Assembly (NCBI GenBank): GCA_023212725.1
Contig: JALBYF010000011.1
Location: forward strand, 124,001 to 188,000
Source of the DNA: Tranzscheliella williamsii
Taxonomy: Eukaryota > Basidiomycota > Ustilaginomycetes > Ustilaginales > Ustilaginaceae
Direction of reading: 5' to 3'
Length of the DNA stretch: 64,000 nucleotides
Part shown: positions 30,522-41,720 of the stretch, piece by piece
Numbering within the stretch: position 1 is the first letter of the stretch
Layout of the letters: each line of letters opens with the position of its first letter
Program-made: the position numbers and the translations under genes
Notes under the pieces: generated by a model
The model's input: only the letters and a program-made list of their open reading frames with translations
The model's database searches: none
What the model was told of the DNA's origin: nothing

Positions 30522-31019
30522 ATGTTTAGGTTCAAGTCCGCCTTCCTCATCGGTTTGTTGGTTTGCGGGTCGAATGGTGAATCCTCGACGGGTGAGCGAG
30601 GAGGTATTACCGTGAATGACGACGTATGGAAAGACCGTTGCATGCCAGCTGCGCAGCCGAACTTTTTGTGTGCTCGTCGGGGAGTCGCCAAGCCGGAGCA
30701 GTACATTGAGGATCACCCCGGCGATGTGGTCTGGTCCGGAGGGCTGCATTGTAAGCTCGCGTTACGTTGCTCCCTTGTCGCTTGGCGCCAGAACTGATCG
30801 TCTCTGTCTGCTTTCATCGCACACGCAGTCTACGTTATAGACTGCAAGCCCGGTCGTGGTGTGCGGAGGCCTGTCGGCGATCGCCCTGGCGATGTGCATA
30901 TCCACAACCTGTCCCCGGTCGACCATGGCCCTACCAAATGCTGCATGGTCCAGACCACCGAAACCAGCTCTGGTAATCAGTTGACCATCTGCCCATCGAG
31001 TGGCTGGCCCGAACTGTGA
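30522..31019 (+). CDS. Small secreted cysteine-rich protein, effector candidate
   Basis: Two exons, 30522-30750 and 30829-31019, join through a 78-nt GT-AG intron (donor GTAAGC, acceptor CACGCAG) into 139 residues. Without splicing the frame stops at 30797; splicing extends it by 63 residues and adds four cysteines, which supports the model. The N-terminus MFRFKSAFLIGLLVCGSNG is a classic signal peptide with probable cleavage near residue 19. The mature part has six cysteines: VWKDRC, NFLC, VIDC, the KCC pair and LTIC, enough for three disulfides. No transmembrane segment follows. PGDV occurs twice (HPGDVVW and RPGDVHI), on either side of the splice. I do not recognise the family. Size, secretion, cysteine content and gene-poor AT-richer flanks are typical of fungal candidate effectors, but function is unknown. 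Confidence 0.75.
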
Positions 31020-32338
31020 AGCGTGGCCGCTACCCGCATGCGTTGCCCAGGTATAGCCCCGTCCTCTGCCTGCCGCGAGCTAGCAAAATTGAAAATCAGC
31101 GACACTTGTCACTCACACGTACAGCCGTGATTGTGAGTGTAATCAACTTGGTTTCACAGCCACCGTCGCGACGCTGCTGACCAGTTGTTCCTCTTCTGGT
31201 TAGCCACTTACTCTGACCTATCATCTAGAAATACCTGCCCTTGTTGAATAGGCATACAATGACCACCGCGACCGTCTACTGTGACTGTGCTTTGCTGCCT
31301 GTCTACTGCGCTTCGGTGTGCGGCAAAGAGGTGCGGCATAGCCGGCCATCGGAATCGCTCCGGGAATCTTCCGCGGCGAGATTATTAACGGAAGAGCCCG
31401 TCAGCGGCCGAAAGCGGCGGATCTTTTCCTACCACCGTCAGCCATCTGGCTGCATAGAATTGGGATGTCAATCCACTTTCGCCAGTCGTGCTCTGAATTG
31501 GTAGTCGGTAGTTACAGTATGCTGGCTCGCCTCTCGGATCTCTTTCCCACGCCTAGCCCTTGCAATACGGCTAACCTTGCTTCACCGCGCTCCCGTTCCG
31601 AAAAGGGAGCCCCGCAGTTATCCTATACAAACCTGGCCCTAACTTACATGCAATAATGTGAATCCGCCTAGAATTCATGGCCCATGACGCTTCACCGCAT
31701 GCGCCTTTCGGTTCTCCTCGGTCGGCTTCAGTCCAACAGTGCGGCGCTGCTTCTCTTTTTCTCTCGTCTTTTCTGCGTGCCGCTTCTCTCTCTCTCTCGT
31801 CTTTCCTGCCATAAGAATCACCTTTCCGTGCCGTCTTCCTTCCCCACTCATTCCGTCCTTTTCCCCGCTCCCCACCCCGTCTTTCCATCCTGCTTTCGCC
31901 TTGACGGTTGCACATATCTTGCCTCTCCACCTCGCTTCTACCTCTTCCTCCTCGCTTCTACCTTCCCCTCCTTCGCTTACTCCGGGGGAGATCCGCCGAC
32001 GTTGGTCCGTGGTGGCTAGGGCTGCCAAGTGCATTGCTACTTGATCGCCGCTACAGTTCGGGGCCTCTTCTCAGCAGCGCTGTTGTCAGCAGTCAAGACG
32101 TCCCGGTCTTTTCTTCCGCCTCAGCTCTCGGACCTCCAAGTTCAGCGCTGCTCGTCGAAATGAAATCGTCCACCTTGAAAAGCAGAGGCGCTGCCCTTTC
32201 GCAGCTCCCTTGTTCGTCTTTCAACCCTTCCTCTTCCTCTTCCTCTTCCTCTTCCTCTTCCTCTTCCTCTTTCTCCCTTCCGCTCTCTGCCTTTTCTTCT
32301 CTTTCGCGTCCGCCTTGCCTGTGTCTGTCTCACCCAAG
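31020..32338. other. Upstream region of the GH31 gene with CT-rich tracts
   Basis: No gene is supported. The plus strand is strongly CT-rich from about 31735 to 31990 and again from 32210 to 32335, as often seen just upstream of well-expressed fungal genes. An 8-bp inverted repeat (cactcaca at 31110-31117, tgtgagtg at 31132-31139) could form a hairpin about 90 nt after the secreted-protein stop. Confidence 0.45.
32228..32269 (+). repeat. TTCCTC hexanucleotide repeat, seven copies
   Basis: Seven perfect ttcctc units followed by the variant tttctc lie 70 nt before the GH31 start codon, in its probable 5' UTR. Confidence 0.95.
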
Positions 32339-35300
32339 ATGCACGTCTTCAACCCCGGTCGAGCCGCGCCTTGGCTAGCAGCCTTCCTGGCCATCCTTGT
32401 TCCTGCCTTGGCTCTTCCCTCCTCGACTATTTTGTGGCAGCGAACGGGGGAGACCGGCGCCTTGCAGCTCCACGACACCCGCACTGTCCATCTCAATGGC
32501 TCTGCCAATGGCATTCGTCCCTCTTTCGACGTCACAGCTTGTCCCGGCTATCAGCTGGTAGGCGAGCCCCGCCGCTCAAAGTCTGGCTTTGTTGCTCAGC
32601 TCCGCCTCGCCGGAGCTGCCTGCAACGCTTACGGCGTAGACATCCACAACCTCACCCTCTCCGTCGTCTACGAGAAAAAGCATCAGCTTCACGTTCACAT
32701 TTATGACACCGCAAAGAAGCAGTACCAGCTCCCCAATCACTTGCTCTTCGACCGCCCTGGCGATGACCCTGCAGAGCTCACCGACGGCGCCTCCACAGCC
32801 GAGCGCAGCGATCTCGTCTTCCACCATACCGCCCAACATGGCTCTTCCCAAGGTCCATGGGCTTTCTGGATCCAGCGACGTACTACCGGCGATGTCATAT
32901 TTGACACACGCCCAAGCAACATCCCAACCTACCACGACGGTATCAAGAATGTCTCGTCCGAATCCAAGAGAAACACCACCGCCATGCCTGCCCACAACCT
33001 CGTCTTCGAGAACCAGTACCTACAGATTTCCTCTGCGCTGCCTACCGGTGCCAACATCTATGGCCTCGGAGAATACGTTACCGAATCTTTCCGAAGAAAT
33101 CCGGATGAGACACTCCAGCCCTTCTTCACCCTCGATGCCGGCACCCCGGTCGACTCCAACATGTATGGTTACCACCCCGTCTACACCGAAGCCAGGCGTG
33201 GCAGCGACGGCAAGTTGAGGACTCATACTGTCCACTTGCAAAATACCGCCGGTATGGACGTCCTTCTTCGCCGCGGCGTCATCCAATACCGCGCCATCGG
33301 GGGCACCCTCGACTTTCGCTTTTTCTCCGGCGACGAATCAAAAGCCGAGATCCGGGACGAAGCCCAAGCCGAAGCCGACAATAGCCCCAACACGGCCATC
33401 CAGCAGTATGTCAACTTTATCGGCAATCCCACCCTGCATCCGTACTGGTCCTACGGTTTCCACCTCTGTCGATGGGGCTACAACAACGTTTCGGACACCC
33501 AGGCCATTATCGACCAGATGCGCCACCACAATATCCCGCTCGAGGTGCAGTGGAACGACATTGACTACATGCAGAACTTCCGCGACTTCACGACCGACTC
33601 AAACCGCTTTCCCGTCGATGAATTCCGCAAGATGATCCAAGGTCTCCGCGAGAACCACCAGCACTACATTCCCATCATCGATATGGCGATTCCCAGGGCA
33701 CCCACCAACGACTCTGACCAATATTTTCCCGGAGATCGAGGCCAGGAACTGGACGTCTTCCTCAAGAACAAAAACGGATCTGAATACATCGGACAGGTGT
33801 GGCCCGGCTACACCAACTTTGTGGACCAGCAGGCCAAGAATGCCGGCAAGTGGTGGACCGAGTCCATTCGAAACTTCAGCCAGATTGTCGACTTTTCCGG
33901 CATCTGGCTCGACATGAATGAGCCGTCTTCCTTCGTCGTGGGCAACGCCGCCGGGCCAGAGACCAACTTCTCACAGACGCCCAGCTATACCGCCCCATCC
34001 AGCGTCGCTGGCTGGCCGGAGGGCTACGACAACACCACTTCGGGCAACTCGGGAAACATCACCGTCCACGGCCAGTACACGTACCAGCGCGGAGTGATCC
34101 AGAACAACATTGCCTCCGGCAACCAACGGCGAAGCGCCCTCCCCGCTGCCTCGGCGCACGAAGGCAGCCCCGCCTCGTTGAGCCGACGTGCCAATAAGTA
34201 CGATACCGAGGAGCCCGACTACCAGTATCAGAACGCTGCACAGCGGTACCTCTCCAACCCGCCGTATGCGATTCACAACGGGATCCACATCTCCGAGGGA
34301 CGCCTGGCGGAGAACCTGGATAAGAAGACGGTATCGATGGATGCGGTCAGCGCCGATGGCAAGACAGCTTTCTATGATGTGCACAACCTGGATGGCGCGC
34401 TGTCGGAGAAGCACTTCTACGAGGCACTGCGGGCGATTCGGCCGGACGAGCGGCCCTTTATCATTGCGCGTTCGACGTACGCAGGCGCGGGCAAGTATGC
34501 GGGGCATTGGTTAGGCGACAATTATGCGCTCTGGAACATCCTCCCGGGGCAGCAGGCGTACCAGGCGGGCGCTGGCATGGCGCAGACCATCGACGGCGTG
34601 CTCCAGTTTGGCCTCTTTGGGATCCACATGACCGGGGCGGACATCTGCGGCTTCAACCGCAATTCGGACGAGGAGCTGTGCAACCGGTGGATGATGCTGG
34701 GTGCCTTCTTGCCGTTTATGCGCAACCACAACACCATCGGCTCCATCGCTCAGGAGCCGTTCCGCTGGGATTCGGTGGCGGAAGCGTCGCGCGTTGCCAT
34801 TCGGAAGCGGTACGAAATCCTGCCGTCGCTCTACTCGCACATGGCGCGCGCGGCGGCCTCGGGCCGGCCGGCGGTGCGCGCCCTATGGTACGACTTCCCC
34901 GGCGTCTTTGAGCAGACCAAGGACCGCGCTACGCAGTTTTTGTTCGGGGACGATCTTCTGGTGACGCCAGTGCTCGAACCGAACGTGACCGCCGTCCGCG
35001 GCGTCTTCCCGGCGGCCGGCGGGCAGTGGCGCAACATCTTTACCTACGAGGCGCTGGATGCCGCGGGGGATGCCGCGGTGAGTGTCGCCGCGGGGCTATC
35101 GGAGATCAATGTGCATCTGCGGCCCGGACGCGCGCTGCTGACGCATGCTGCGCCCGGCTATACCACTCACGAGAGCGCGCAGCACCCCTTCGGTCTCGTC
35201 GTCAACCTCGACGCCGCCGGCACCGCTCGCGCCACGTTCTACCTCGACGACGGCCGCACCCCCCTCCCCGCCCCCAACGCCACGCTCGCCCTCCGCGCCG

Positions 35301-35512
35301 CCAACAGCTCACTCACCGCTGCCCTGACAGGAACCTACCGCCCCACCCAGCCCCTCGACACCCTCCTCCTCCTCGCGGTCCCCGCCCGGCCGACCCGCGT
35401 CCGTCTCAACAAGGCCGACCACCCCTTCTCCTACGACCCCGATCGCGCCCTCCTCAACATTACCTCCCTCGACATCGACCTCAGCTCCGACTGGACTCTC
35501 TCTTGGTCCTGA
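32339..35512 (+). CDS. Secreted GH31 alpha-glucosidase
   Basis: This single exon encodes 1057 residues. A signal peptide (WLAAFLAILVPALALP, about residues 12-27) directs secretion. The galactose-mutarotase-like N-terminal domain is followed by the (beta/alpha)8 catalytic domain. GIWLDMNEPSSF near residue 523 contains the catalytic nucleophile Asp, and HWLGDNYALW near 726 contains the acid/base Asp, the two GH31 signatures. Numerous N-x-S/T sequons are present. The enzyme releases glucose from the non-reducing ends of maltose, malto-oligosaccharides or starch outside the cell or in the wall. The length matches fungal extracellular alpha-glucosidases. The frame is open upstream through the CT-rich repeat but contains no ATG before 32339. 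The coding strand turns strongly C-rich in the last 350 nt. Confidence 0.95.
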   Translation: MHVFNPGRAAPWLAAFLAILVPALALPSSTILWQRTGETGALQLHDTRTVHLNGSANGIRPSFDVTACPGYQLVGEPRRSKSGFVAQLRLAGAACNAYGVDIHNLTLSVVYEKKHQLHVHIYDTAKKQYQLPNHLLFDRPGDDPAELTDGASTAERSDLVFHHTAQHGSSQGPWAFWIQRRTTGDVIFDTRPSNIPTYHDGIKNVSSESKRNTTAMPAHNLVFENQYLQISSALPTGANIYGLGEYVTESFRRNPDETLQPFFTLDAGTPVDSNMYGYHPVYTEARRGSDGKLRTHTVHLQNTAGMDVLLRRGVIQYRAIGGTLDFRFFSGDESKAEIRDEAQAEADNSPNTAIQQYVNFIGNPTLHPYWSYGFHLCRWGYNNVSDTQAIIDQMRHHNIPLEVQWNDIDYMQNFRDFTTDSNRFPVDEFRKMIQGLRENHQHYIPIIDMAIPRAPTNDSDQYFPGDRGQELDVFLKNKNGSEYIGQVWPGYTNFVDQQAKNAGKWWTESIRNFSQIVDFSGIWLDMNEPSSFVVGNAAGPETNFSQTPSYTAPSSVAGWPEGYDNTTSGNSGNITVHGQYTYQRGVIQNNIASGNQRRSALPAASAHEGSPASLSRRANKYDTEEPDYQYQNAAQRYLSNPPYAIHNGIHISEGRLAENLDKKTVSMDAVSADGKTAFYDVHNLDGALSEKHFYEALRAIRPDERPFIIARSTYAGAGKYAGHWLGDNYALWNILPGQQAYQAGAGMAQTIDGVLQFGLFGIHMTGADICGFNRNSDEELCNRWMMLGAFLPFMRNHNTIGSIAQEPFRWDSVAEASRVAIRKRYEILPSLYSHMARAAASGRPAVRALWYDFPGVFEQTKDRATQFLFGDDLLVTPVLEPNVTAVRGVFPAAGGQWRNIFTYEALDAAGDAAVSVAAGLSEINVHLRPGRALLTHAAPGYTTHESAQHPFGLVVNLDAAGTARATFYLDDGRTPLPAPNATLALRAANSSLTAALTGTYRPTQPLDTLLLLAVPARPTRVRLNKADHPFSYDPDRALLNITSLDIDLSSDWTLSWS

Positions 35513-37505
35513 CCCGGCCGTTCCCGGCCGAGACGAAAACAGCCATGTCTTTCATAGCAACCCGTGAAGGCATCGCGCAACGGTGACGAGGATAAGATGC
35601 TCGTGAAAACTGACGAGAAGCTAGACGGAAGGAGAGCAAGGACCTCGACGACCAACACAAGATATGTTCGCCATCACTCGCACTGGTACCACCTCCGTGC
35701 TCTCCCATTTCATGCAATCCTTTGAAGTTCACGTTAGCAATCGACAGGGTTTAGGCTGGGTTCTGCAGATTCTTTGACTGACTAGTATATGTGAGCCGGA
35801 TGCAACTGTACGGCGTCAGTCCTTAGCGCTGCTGATTGTGCGGTAGGCCTTGCTGGCGCGCATGCGGCGACGAGTAAGCCGAAGCAGGCAGCGTGAACCT
35901 GCTGCGGCAAAGAGCAACGCGTCCTGAACCAGACTGCTAGGGCCCAGCGAGTCAGCAGCCACGGGGGCTTCATGTCGCCTGGCCCTGCGCAAGGCTTACC
36001 GACGCGGGCTACGTATCTGGATGGTGGTGGACCGTCTTAGGGCTCGGAGTCTGTGCAACGCTGGACCGTGCCACAGCCGCCCCAACGGCACACACGGCGC
36101 CCTCAGAGGCCGCCTGACAGACCCACGGCGACCGACGATATCGGTGAGGAAGGCGGCGTGCTACCGTCAACCGACTTCTTCAAACCACATGCCATCGCCT
36201 CTGTATTGAGAGTTAGCAGCGTTGCATGGACAGCGGAAATCGTTGTGACTTTGTATCGATTGGCGCTGCAGTGTGTCGTGACTGCGATGGTGGTGCGTTG
36301 GGCAAGAGCTCGCAAGTCGCTGCCGCCAGCCGTTGAGGATGTACCGACCGAGTTGGCGGTGGGCTGGTGCCGGCGTAGCGTTCGGAGCGGCTGCAGCTAG
36401 GCCGGGCTGCCGTGGCGCCGCATGACCTTCTGCGTGCCGTTCCGAGCTCATCGCGGCAGTGCGACGCTGGACTGTTCACAAGCCGCGCCCAGCCATGTGA
36501 CACCGTCATGGACACGCACGCCTTGCTGCGTCGTCCACAGACGTATCGGAACGGCTATGAAAAAGCAAGTGCGAGTACGATCTTGACGAAATCGAAGTGC
36601 TTGCAAAAAACCCAGGAAGTATGAGGAAGGCTCTGGTCGCGGGTGGACCGCCAGGAAGCTGATATCCAGCAAGGATCCTAGGCAGCAAGAAGTTGCCAGC
36701 AGAGTGTGGCGAGCCACTCACCTGTGGCGGGACAGACTCAGTACGGAGACGGACAGAATGCGGCTTGCTAGCAGTGCAAGTCGCCGATCGGACAAGTACA
36801 GCCGGATGTCCGCGGCAAGCATTTCGACGACGGAGCGATGCATACTGGGCCGATCGCAGCCATGGCCACTGGATTGCAAGCTCGGTCAGGATGGCCTTGC
36901 GACGTGCCAACTCGAGCGAATCTGGACGCGTAAGATCGTCGCCCATCGTCCCCTTGCCCTTGGCTCACTTCTTCAAAGAGGTGATGGAGACATGACGCTG
37001 TTTGGACGGATATCGCCAGCACAATATCTGTTGCCGGTCGTGACACCACGGCCGGCTGTGTATTGTTTGTCTCTGGGACCTTGCCTACAAGGTTCTCCGT
37101 CGACGCCTTGGACCCGAGTCATGCGCTGAATACCTGCTTCCCTTCCTGGTCGACACCGTGCAGTTGCCCTGTGAAGCAACAGAGCGACTGTTCGGAAGCA
37201 AGCGTTGTGTCGCCAGAGAGCCGGTGAGGCGCAGGAAAACGGGAGGGGGAATGTCGGTCAGGACCTGTTCAGATAGGCAAGAAGCGTTTCGGACAGAGAC
37301 AGGAGCGGATGCTCGTAGTCGATAGATGCGATCCGCCGGCACGCACGCGGCCCGGACCCAGCACGGACGGCGCACCTCTGGTCTGTATGCAGTGCAGAGT
37401 GGACGAAAAGCTAGTATACGAGCACGCGGGCGGAAGCGGGAGACAGAGAGAATAAAGGGGGCATAGAAAATACACTCGGGCGCGGCGGAGAGGGCGCGGG
37501 GTGCG
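35513..37505. other. 2-kb convergent intergenic region, no gene seen
   Basis: The region lies between the stop codons of the GH31 and NIK1 genes, where only short 3' UTRs are expected. Open frames on both strands are short and carry no recognisable motif. It may hold a non-coding transcript, a decayed element or an unrecognised small gene. Confidence 0.35.
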
Positions 37506-40500
37506 CTAGGCGCGGCCGCCGACGCTCTTCTTCTGACTGAGTAGCGAATGAAGGGTAGAGATCAGCTCGACGCGGCGGATCGGCTTGCTGACATAGGCCG
37601 ACATGCCCGCGCGCAGACACTTCTCCTTGTCGCCGAGCATGGCGTGCGCCGTGAGCGCGACAATCGGCACCTGCTCGTTGTCCACCGTCTTCTCGAACTC
37701 GCGGATCGCCATGGTCGCCTCGATGCCGCCCATCACAGGCATGCTGACGTCCATCAGAATCACGTCGTACTGGCGCTTCTTGACCGCCATCACTGCAAGA
37801 TGCCCGTTGTCGACAACGTCCACCTTGTGGCCTTGATTTGTCAGAATCTTGCATGCCAGCTTCTGGTTGACCACATTGTCTTCGGCGAGCAGGATGTCGT
37901 ACGTCACCTCGTTCGACCCCTCCGACGGTGTCGCTGCCGAGCTTTCCAGCGATGGAAGAAGTGCGTAATACAAGTCGGCGAGCGTCGTGGGCGTGTTGAT
38001 ATAGGAGCTGATACCGTGATCCAGGCAGTAAGTTAGGTTGAGCGTCAATTGACCTGGCGACACCAGATTGATCGGGATATATCGCAGATGTTCTACATTG
38101 CGCAGATCCTCCACGACCGCCAAAGAGTCAGCGATGATAGCATCGATGCGCGGCATGCCTCGTTTGCGATGCGATGCCTCGTCGACGCTGTGCACCGTAA
38201 AGGGCTTGAGACCGAGGCTCTCGATCATGTCCTGTACGCCGGACTCATCGTGCAGAGTATCCAGGTAGAAGACGTTGCGGCCGGCATAGGGCCGAATCTT
38301 GTCCAAGACTTGGTCCGGCGTGATCTGGTCCAGTTTAACCACCATGGTGAAGAAGAAGTCGGAGCCCTTTCCGTAGTTGCTTCGGACCCAGAGGTCACCA
38401 CCCATCAAATTCACCAATCTTCTAGAAATGGATAGTCCAAGGCCCGTGCCGCCGTATTTGCGCGTAGTTGAACCGTCGGCTTGGCAGAAGGTGTCGAAGA
38501 TGACATCCAGCTTGTCCTGCTTGATGCCAATCCCGGAATCGGATGCGCAGAACTCGAGCATCGCCTGGTTGCCGTTCACGATCTTGGCAAGCTTACACTT
38601 GAGGGCAACCCGGCCGCCGGCATCGGTAAACTTGACAGCGTTGCCTATCAAATTGGTGATGATCTGCTTGAGTCGGAGAGCGTCGCCTATCAAGGGATCG
38701 GGGCAGTCTGGCGCAACTTCGTACATCAAGTTCAGCTTCTTCTGTGTCGCTCTGACCGAGAGCGTTTTCAGTACTGAAAAGACAATCCCACGCAGCGAGA
38801 ACGGAATCTCTTCGACATTCATGCGGCCAGCCTCGATCTTGGAAATGTCCAAGATATCGTCGATGATGGCGAGTAAGTTGCCGGCCAGTGTCGAGACGGT
38901 GACGAGATTTTCCCGCTGCGAGCGTGAGAGTTCTGTCTCCAGCGTCAAGGCGGTCATGCCGATGATGCCGTTCATAGGCGTCCTGATCTCGTGCGACATG
39001 TTTGCCAAAAATTCAGACTTGGATCTATTGGCAAGCTCTGCAGCCTCTCGGGCGGCGGTGTTCTTCTGGATACTGTCTCGCAAACTGTACACCATCTGAT
39101 TGATCTTGGTCTTGAGGGAGTCCATCTCGCCACTGGCCTCCACTGTGACGAACCGTGTAAAGTCGCCGTCGGTGGCTGCCGCGGTAATCTGCGCAAAGGC
39201 ACGCACCTGGGAGGTAAGATTGTTGGCCATAATGTTGACATTGTCGGTGATCTCGCCCCACATGCCTTCAATGTCTTTCTTCTGCGCTTGTACACCAAGT
39301 TTACCCTCTGTTCCTACCTCGCGGGCGACTCGTGTCACTTCGGAAGCGAAGAAGCTCAGCTGGTCAATCATGTTGTTGATGGTGTTGACAAGGTCCAGCA
39401 TCTCTCCCGAGACCATAATGGTTACCTTTTGCGTCAGATCACCGCGGGCAACGGCGGTGGTGGCGTGGGCAATGGCTCGTACTTGCAACGTGAGGTTGGC
39501 TGCCATGGTGTTGACAGAGTCGGTCAAGTCCTTCCAGGTGCCACCAACCCCCAGCACAGTCGCTCGTCCTCCGAGCTTGCCTTCAGTGCCGACCTCCTTG
39601 GCGACACGGGTCACCTCGAAAGAGAAGGTTCGCAGGGATTCCACCATGTTGTTGACGATCAACTTGAGATCCAGGAACTCGCCGCGAACCTCGACATTGA
39701 TCGTCTTGCTGAGATCACCACGGGCGACAGCGGTGGTGACGGTAGCGATCGATCGCACCTGCGTTGTCAAGTTACTGGCCATCATGTTGACCCTCTCAGT
39801 CAATACCTGCCATTGGCCCTTGACGTCGTTGACCTTGGCCTGACCGCCAAGCCTTCCTTCGGTGCCTACTTCGACGGAGACACGGATGATCTCATCGGAG
39901 AGTGTTTTCAGTTGGCGAACCATGTTGTTGACGGTGAGCTTCAAGTCTAGCATCTCTCCTTTGACGTCAACGTTGATGAACTCGGTGAGGATACCTTCGG
40001 CAACACACTTGGTGACTCGTGCGATCTCGCGCACCTGCGATGTCAGGTTATCGGCCATCTTGTTGACGTTTTCGGTGAGATCCTTCCAGGTACCTTCGAC
40101 ATTGGGCACATGAGCTTGACCGCCGAGCCGACCGTAGGTTCCGACCTCCATTGACATTCGGATGACCTCGCTGGCAAAGACACGCAGCTGGCCCACCATG
40201 GAGTTGACCGTGTCTTTAAGCTGTGCCATCTCACCTTCGGCGTCTATGTCGATGGTCTTGGTCAGGTCACCTTTGGCGACAGCAGTGGTCACAACGCCAA
40301 TGGATCGCACCTGGCCGGTGAGGTTGGAACACATCCGATTCACATTGTCTGTGAGCTCCTTCCAGACACCTTGAACGCCGGGTACGTCGGCTTGACCTCC
40401 AAGCTGGCCTTTGCTGCCTACTTCTCGAGATACACGGGTGACCTCGGTAGAGAAGTGACGCAACTGGTCCACCATGACATTGAGGGTTACCTTGAGTTCC

Positions 40501-41720
40501 AGGATTTCGCCATCCGCTTCAACTTCGATTTTTTGCGAGAGATCTCCGCGAGCGACCGCCTTGGTCACAATAGCGACACCTCGTACTTGGTTGGTAAGAT
40601 TGGCGGCCAGCCTGTTGACGACATCCTTCAGTTCCTTCCAGGTGCCTTCGACACCATGCACCTCGGCCTGACCTCCAAGCTTACCCTGCGTACCTACTTC
40701 CAACGAAACACGGGTAACCTCGGCTGCGAAGTGGGAGAGACGATCGACCATCTGGTTGATGATACCCTTGAGCTCGACCATGACGTGACCCTGGACGGGA
40801 ACGGTAATGTGCTGGGAGAGGTCGCCAAAGGCAACTGCCTTGCAGACACGCGCGATGTCTTGAACCTGGGCTTTTAGCAAGCGGAGCTCCTCCTGGGCCG
40901 ACAAACCACTTTCGTCGTTGTATTTTTCGAACGAGGAGATCGGATCGTCGGTGACGGATTCCTGGCCACCAAGTAGGACGGGTCCATTGAGACCCATGCC
41001 AAGCGGATAGCTGAGAGGATAGGAGGAGCTCTGAGGGCGAGCATGCGAGAGCGGATACGGGAAGGGCTTGCCAAAGAAGAGGTGGGGCTCGGAATGGTCG
41101 CCATTTTCTTCATTTTCAATATCGCCCTCGGCGCCTGGAGTGCGGACGACCTCCTGGCTGCGTGCAATCACCTCAAGATGATCCTCGGCACGCCACAAGC
41201 GCTCTGCCAACCTGTTGAGATTTGCTTCAATCTGCTTGGTCCGATCGTCGGCCTCTTCGGAACGGAAGCTTGGTAATGGCAGCGATACGAGGCTTCCTTG
41301 CGACCCATCGTCCAGATCCATCGAAGCGACAGCCTCTTGGATGCTGGTAGGGTCGTGGTTGCCTGGAGAAAAATGAAAAGTAAAGAGGGAGAAGAGGAAA
41401 GTAGAGAAAGGGTAGATTAGTTAATGCGCAAGAGGAGGGTTACGCTAGACTGGCTGCAACGCAGTGGATAAAGCTGCTGCGCGCGCTGCCATGAAATGCT
41501 TACGGTATCCATTGGAGTGAGTCGTTGCTGGCTCGCGCAGCATGGCCCTGCGCAATGCAGGCGGCGGCTTGGTGGCAACCAGAGTTCGGGTTAGAAGCAG
41601 CAGATGATCGAGGAAATCGCTCGGAAGCGAAGCTACGTCCGGAAGGGGCGAACTGGTGATGCGCGACATAGCAGCACCTCCTATCGGCGCGGCCGAAGGA
41701 AGCTCCATGATGGTGGCCAT
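37506..41720 (-). CDS. NIK1: Group III hybrid histidine kinase with HAMP repeats (Nik1/Os-1 type)
   Basis: Two exons, 41720-41504 and 41362-37506, join by a 141-nt GT-AG intron into 1357 residues; the splice restores [15 protein letters not shown] across the junction. Seven HAMP modules occupy about residues 240-830, each with a GDLS-like turn (AFGDLSQ, ARGDLSQ, AKGDLTK, AEGILTE, ARGDLSK, ARGDLTQ, TDGDFTR); six linkers carry the EVGTxGxLGGQA pattern. HisKA ([12 protein letters not shown], His near 863), HATPase ([19 protein letters not shown]) and a receiver domain (phospho-acceptor Asp in [12 protein letters not shown] near 1274) follow. This cytosolic sensor feeds the Ypd1-Ssk1 phosphorelay to the HOG MAP kinase and is the known determinant of phenylpyrrole and dicarboximide fungicide sensitivity. 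The AEGILTE turn departs from the others. No transmembrane segment is seen, as expected. Confidence 0.95.

Noticed and set aside
30528..30540. tRNA B-box-like ggttcaagtcc
   Set aside because: No acceptor or D-arm pairing is found around it; it lies in the signal-peptide coding region of the secreted protein.
36506..36946. Possible small minus-strand gene with a GTGAGT donor-like site
   Set aside because: No acceptor-exon pair extends it convincingly, and the translation has no motif; left as an open question for the gap.
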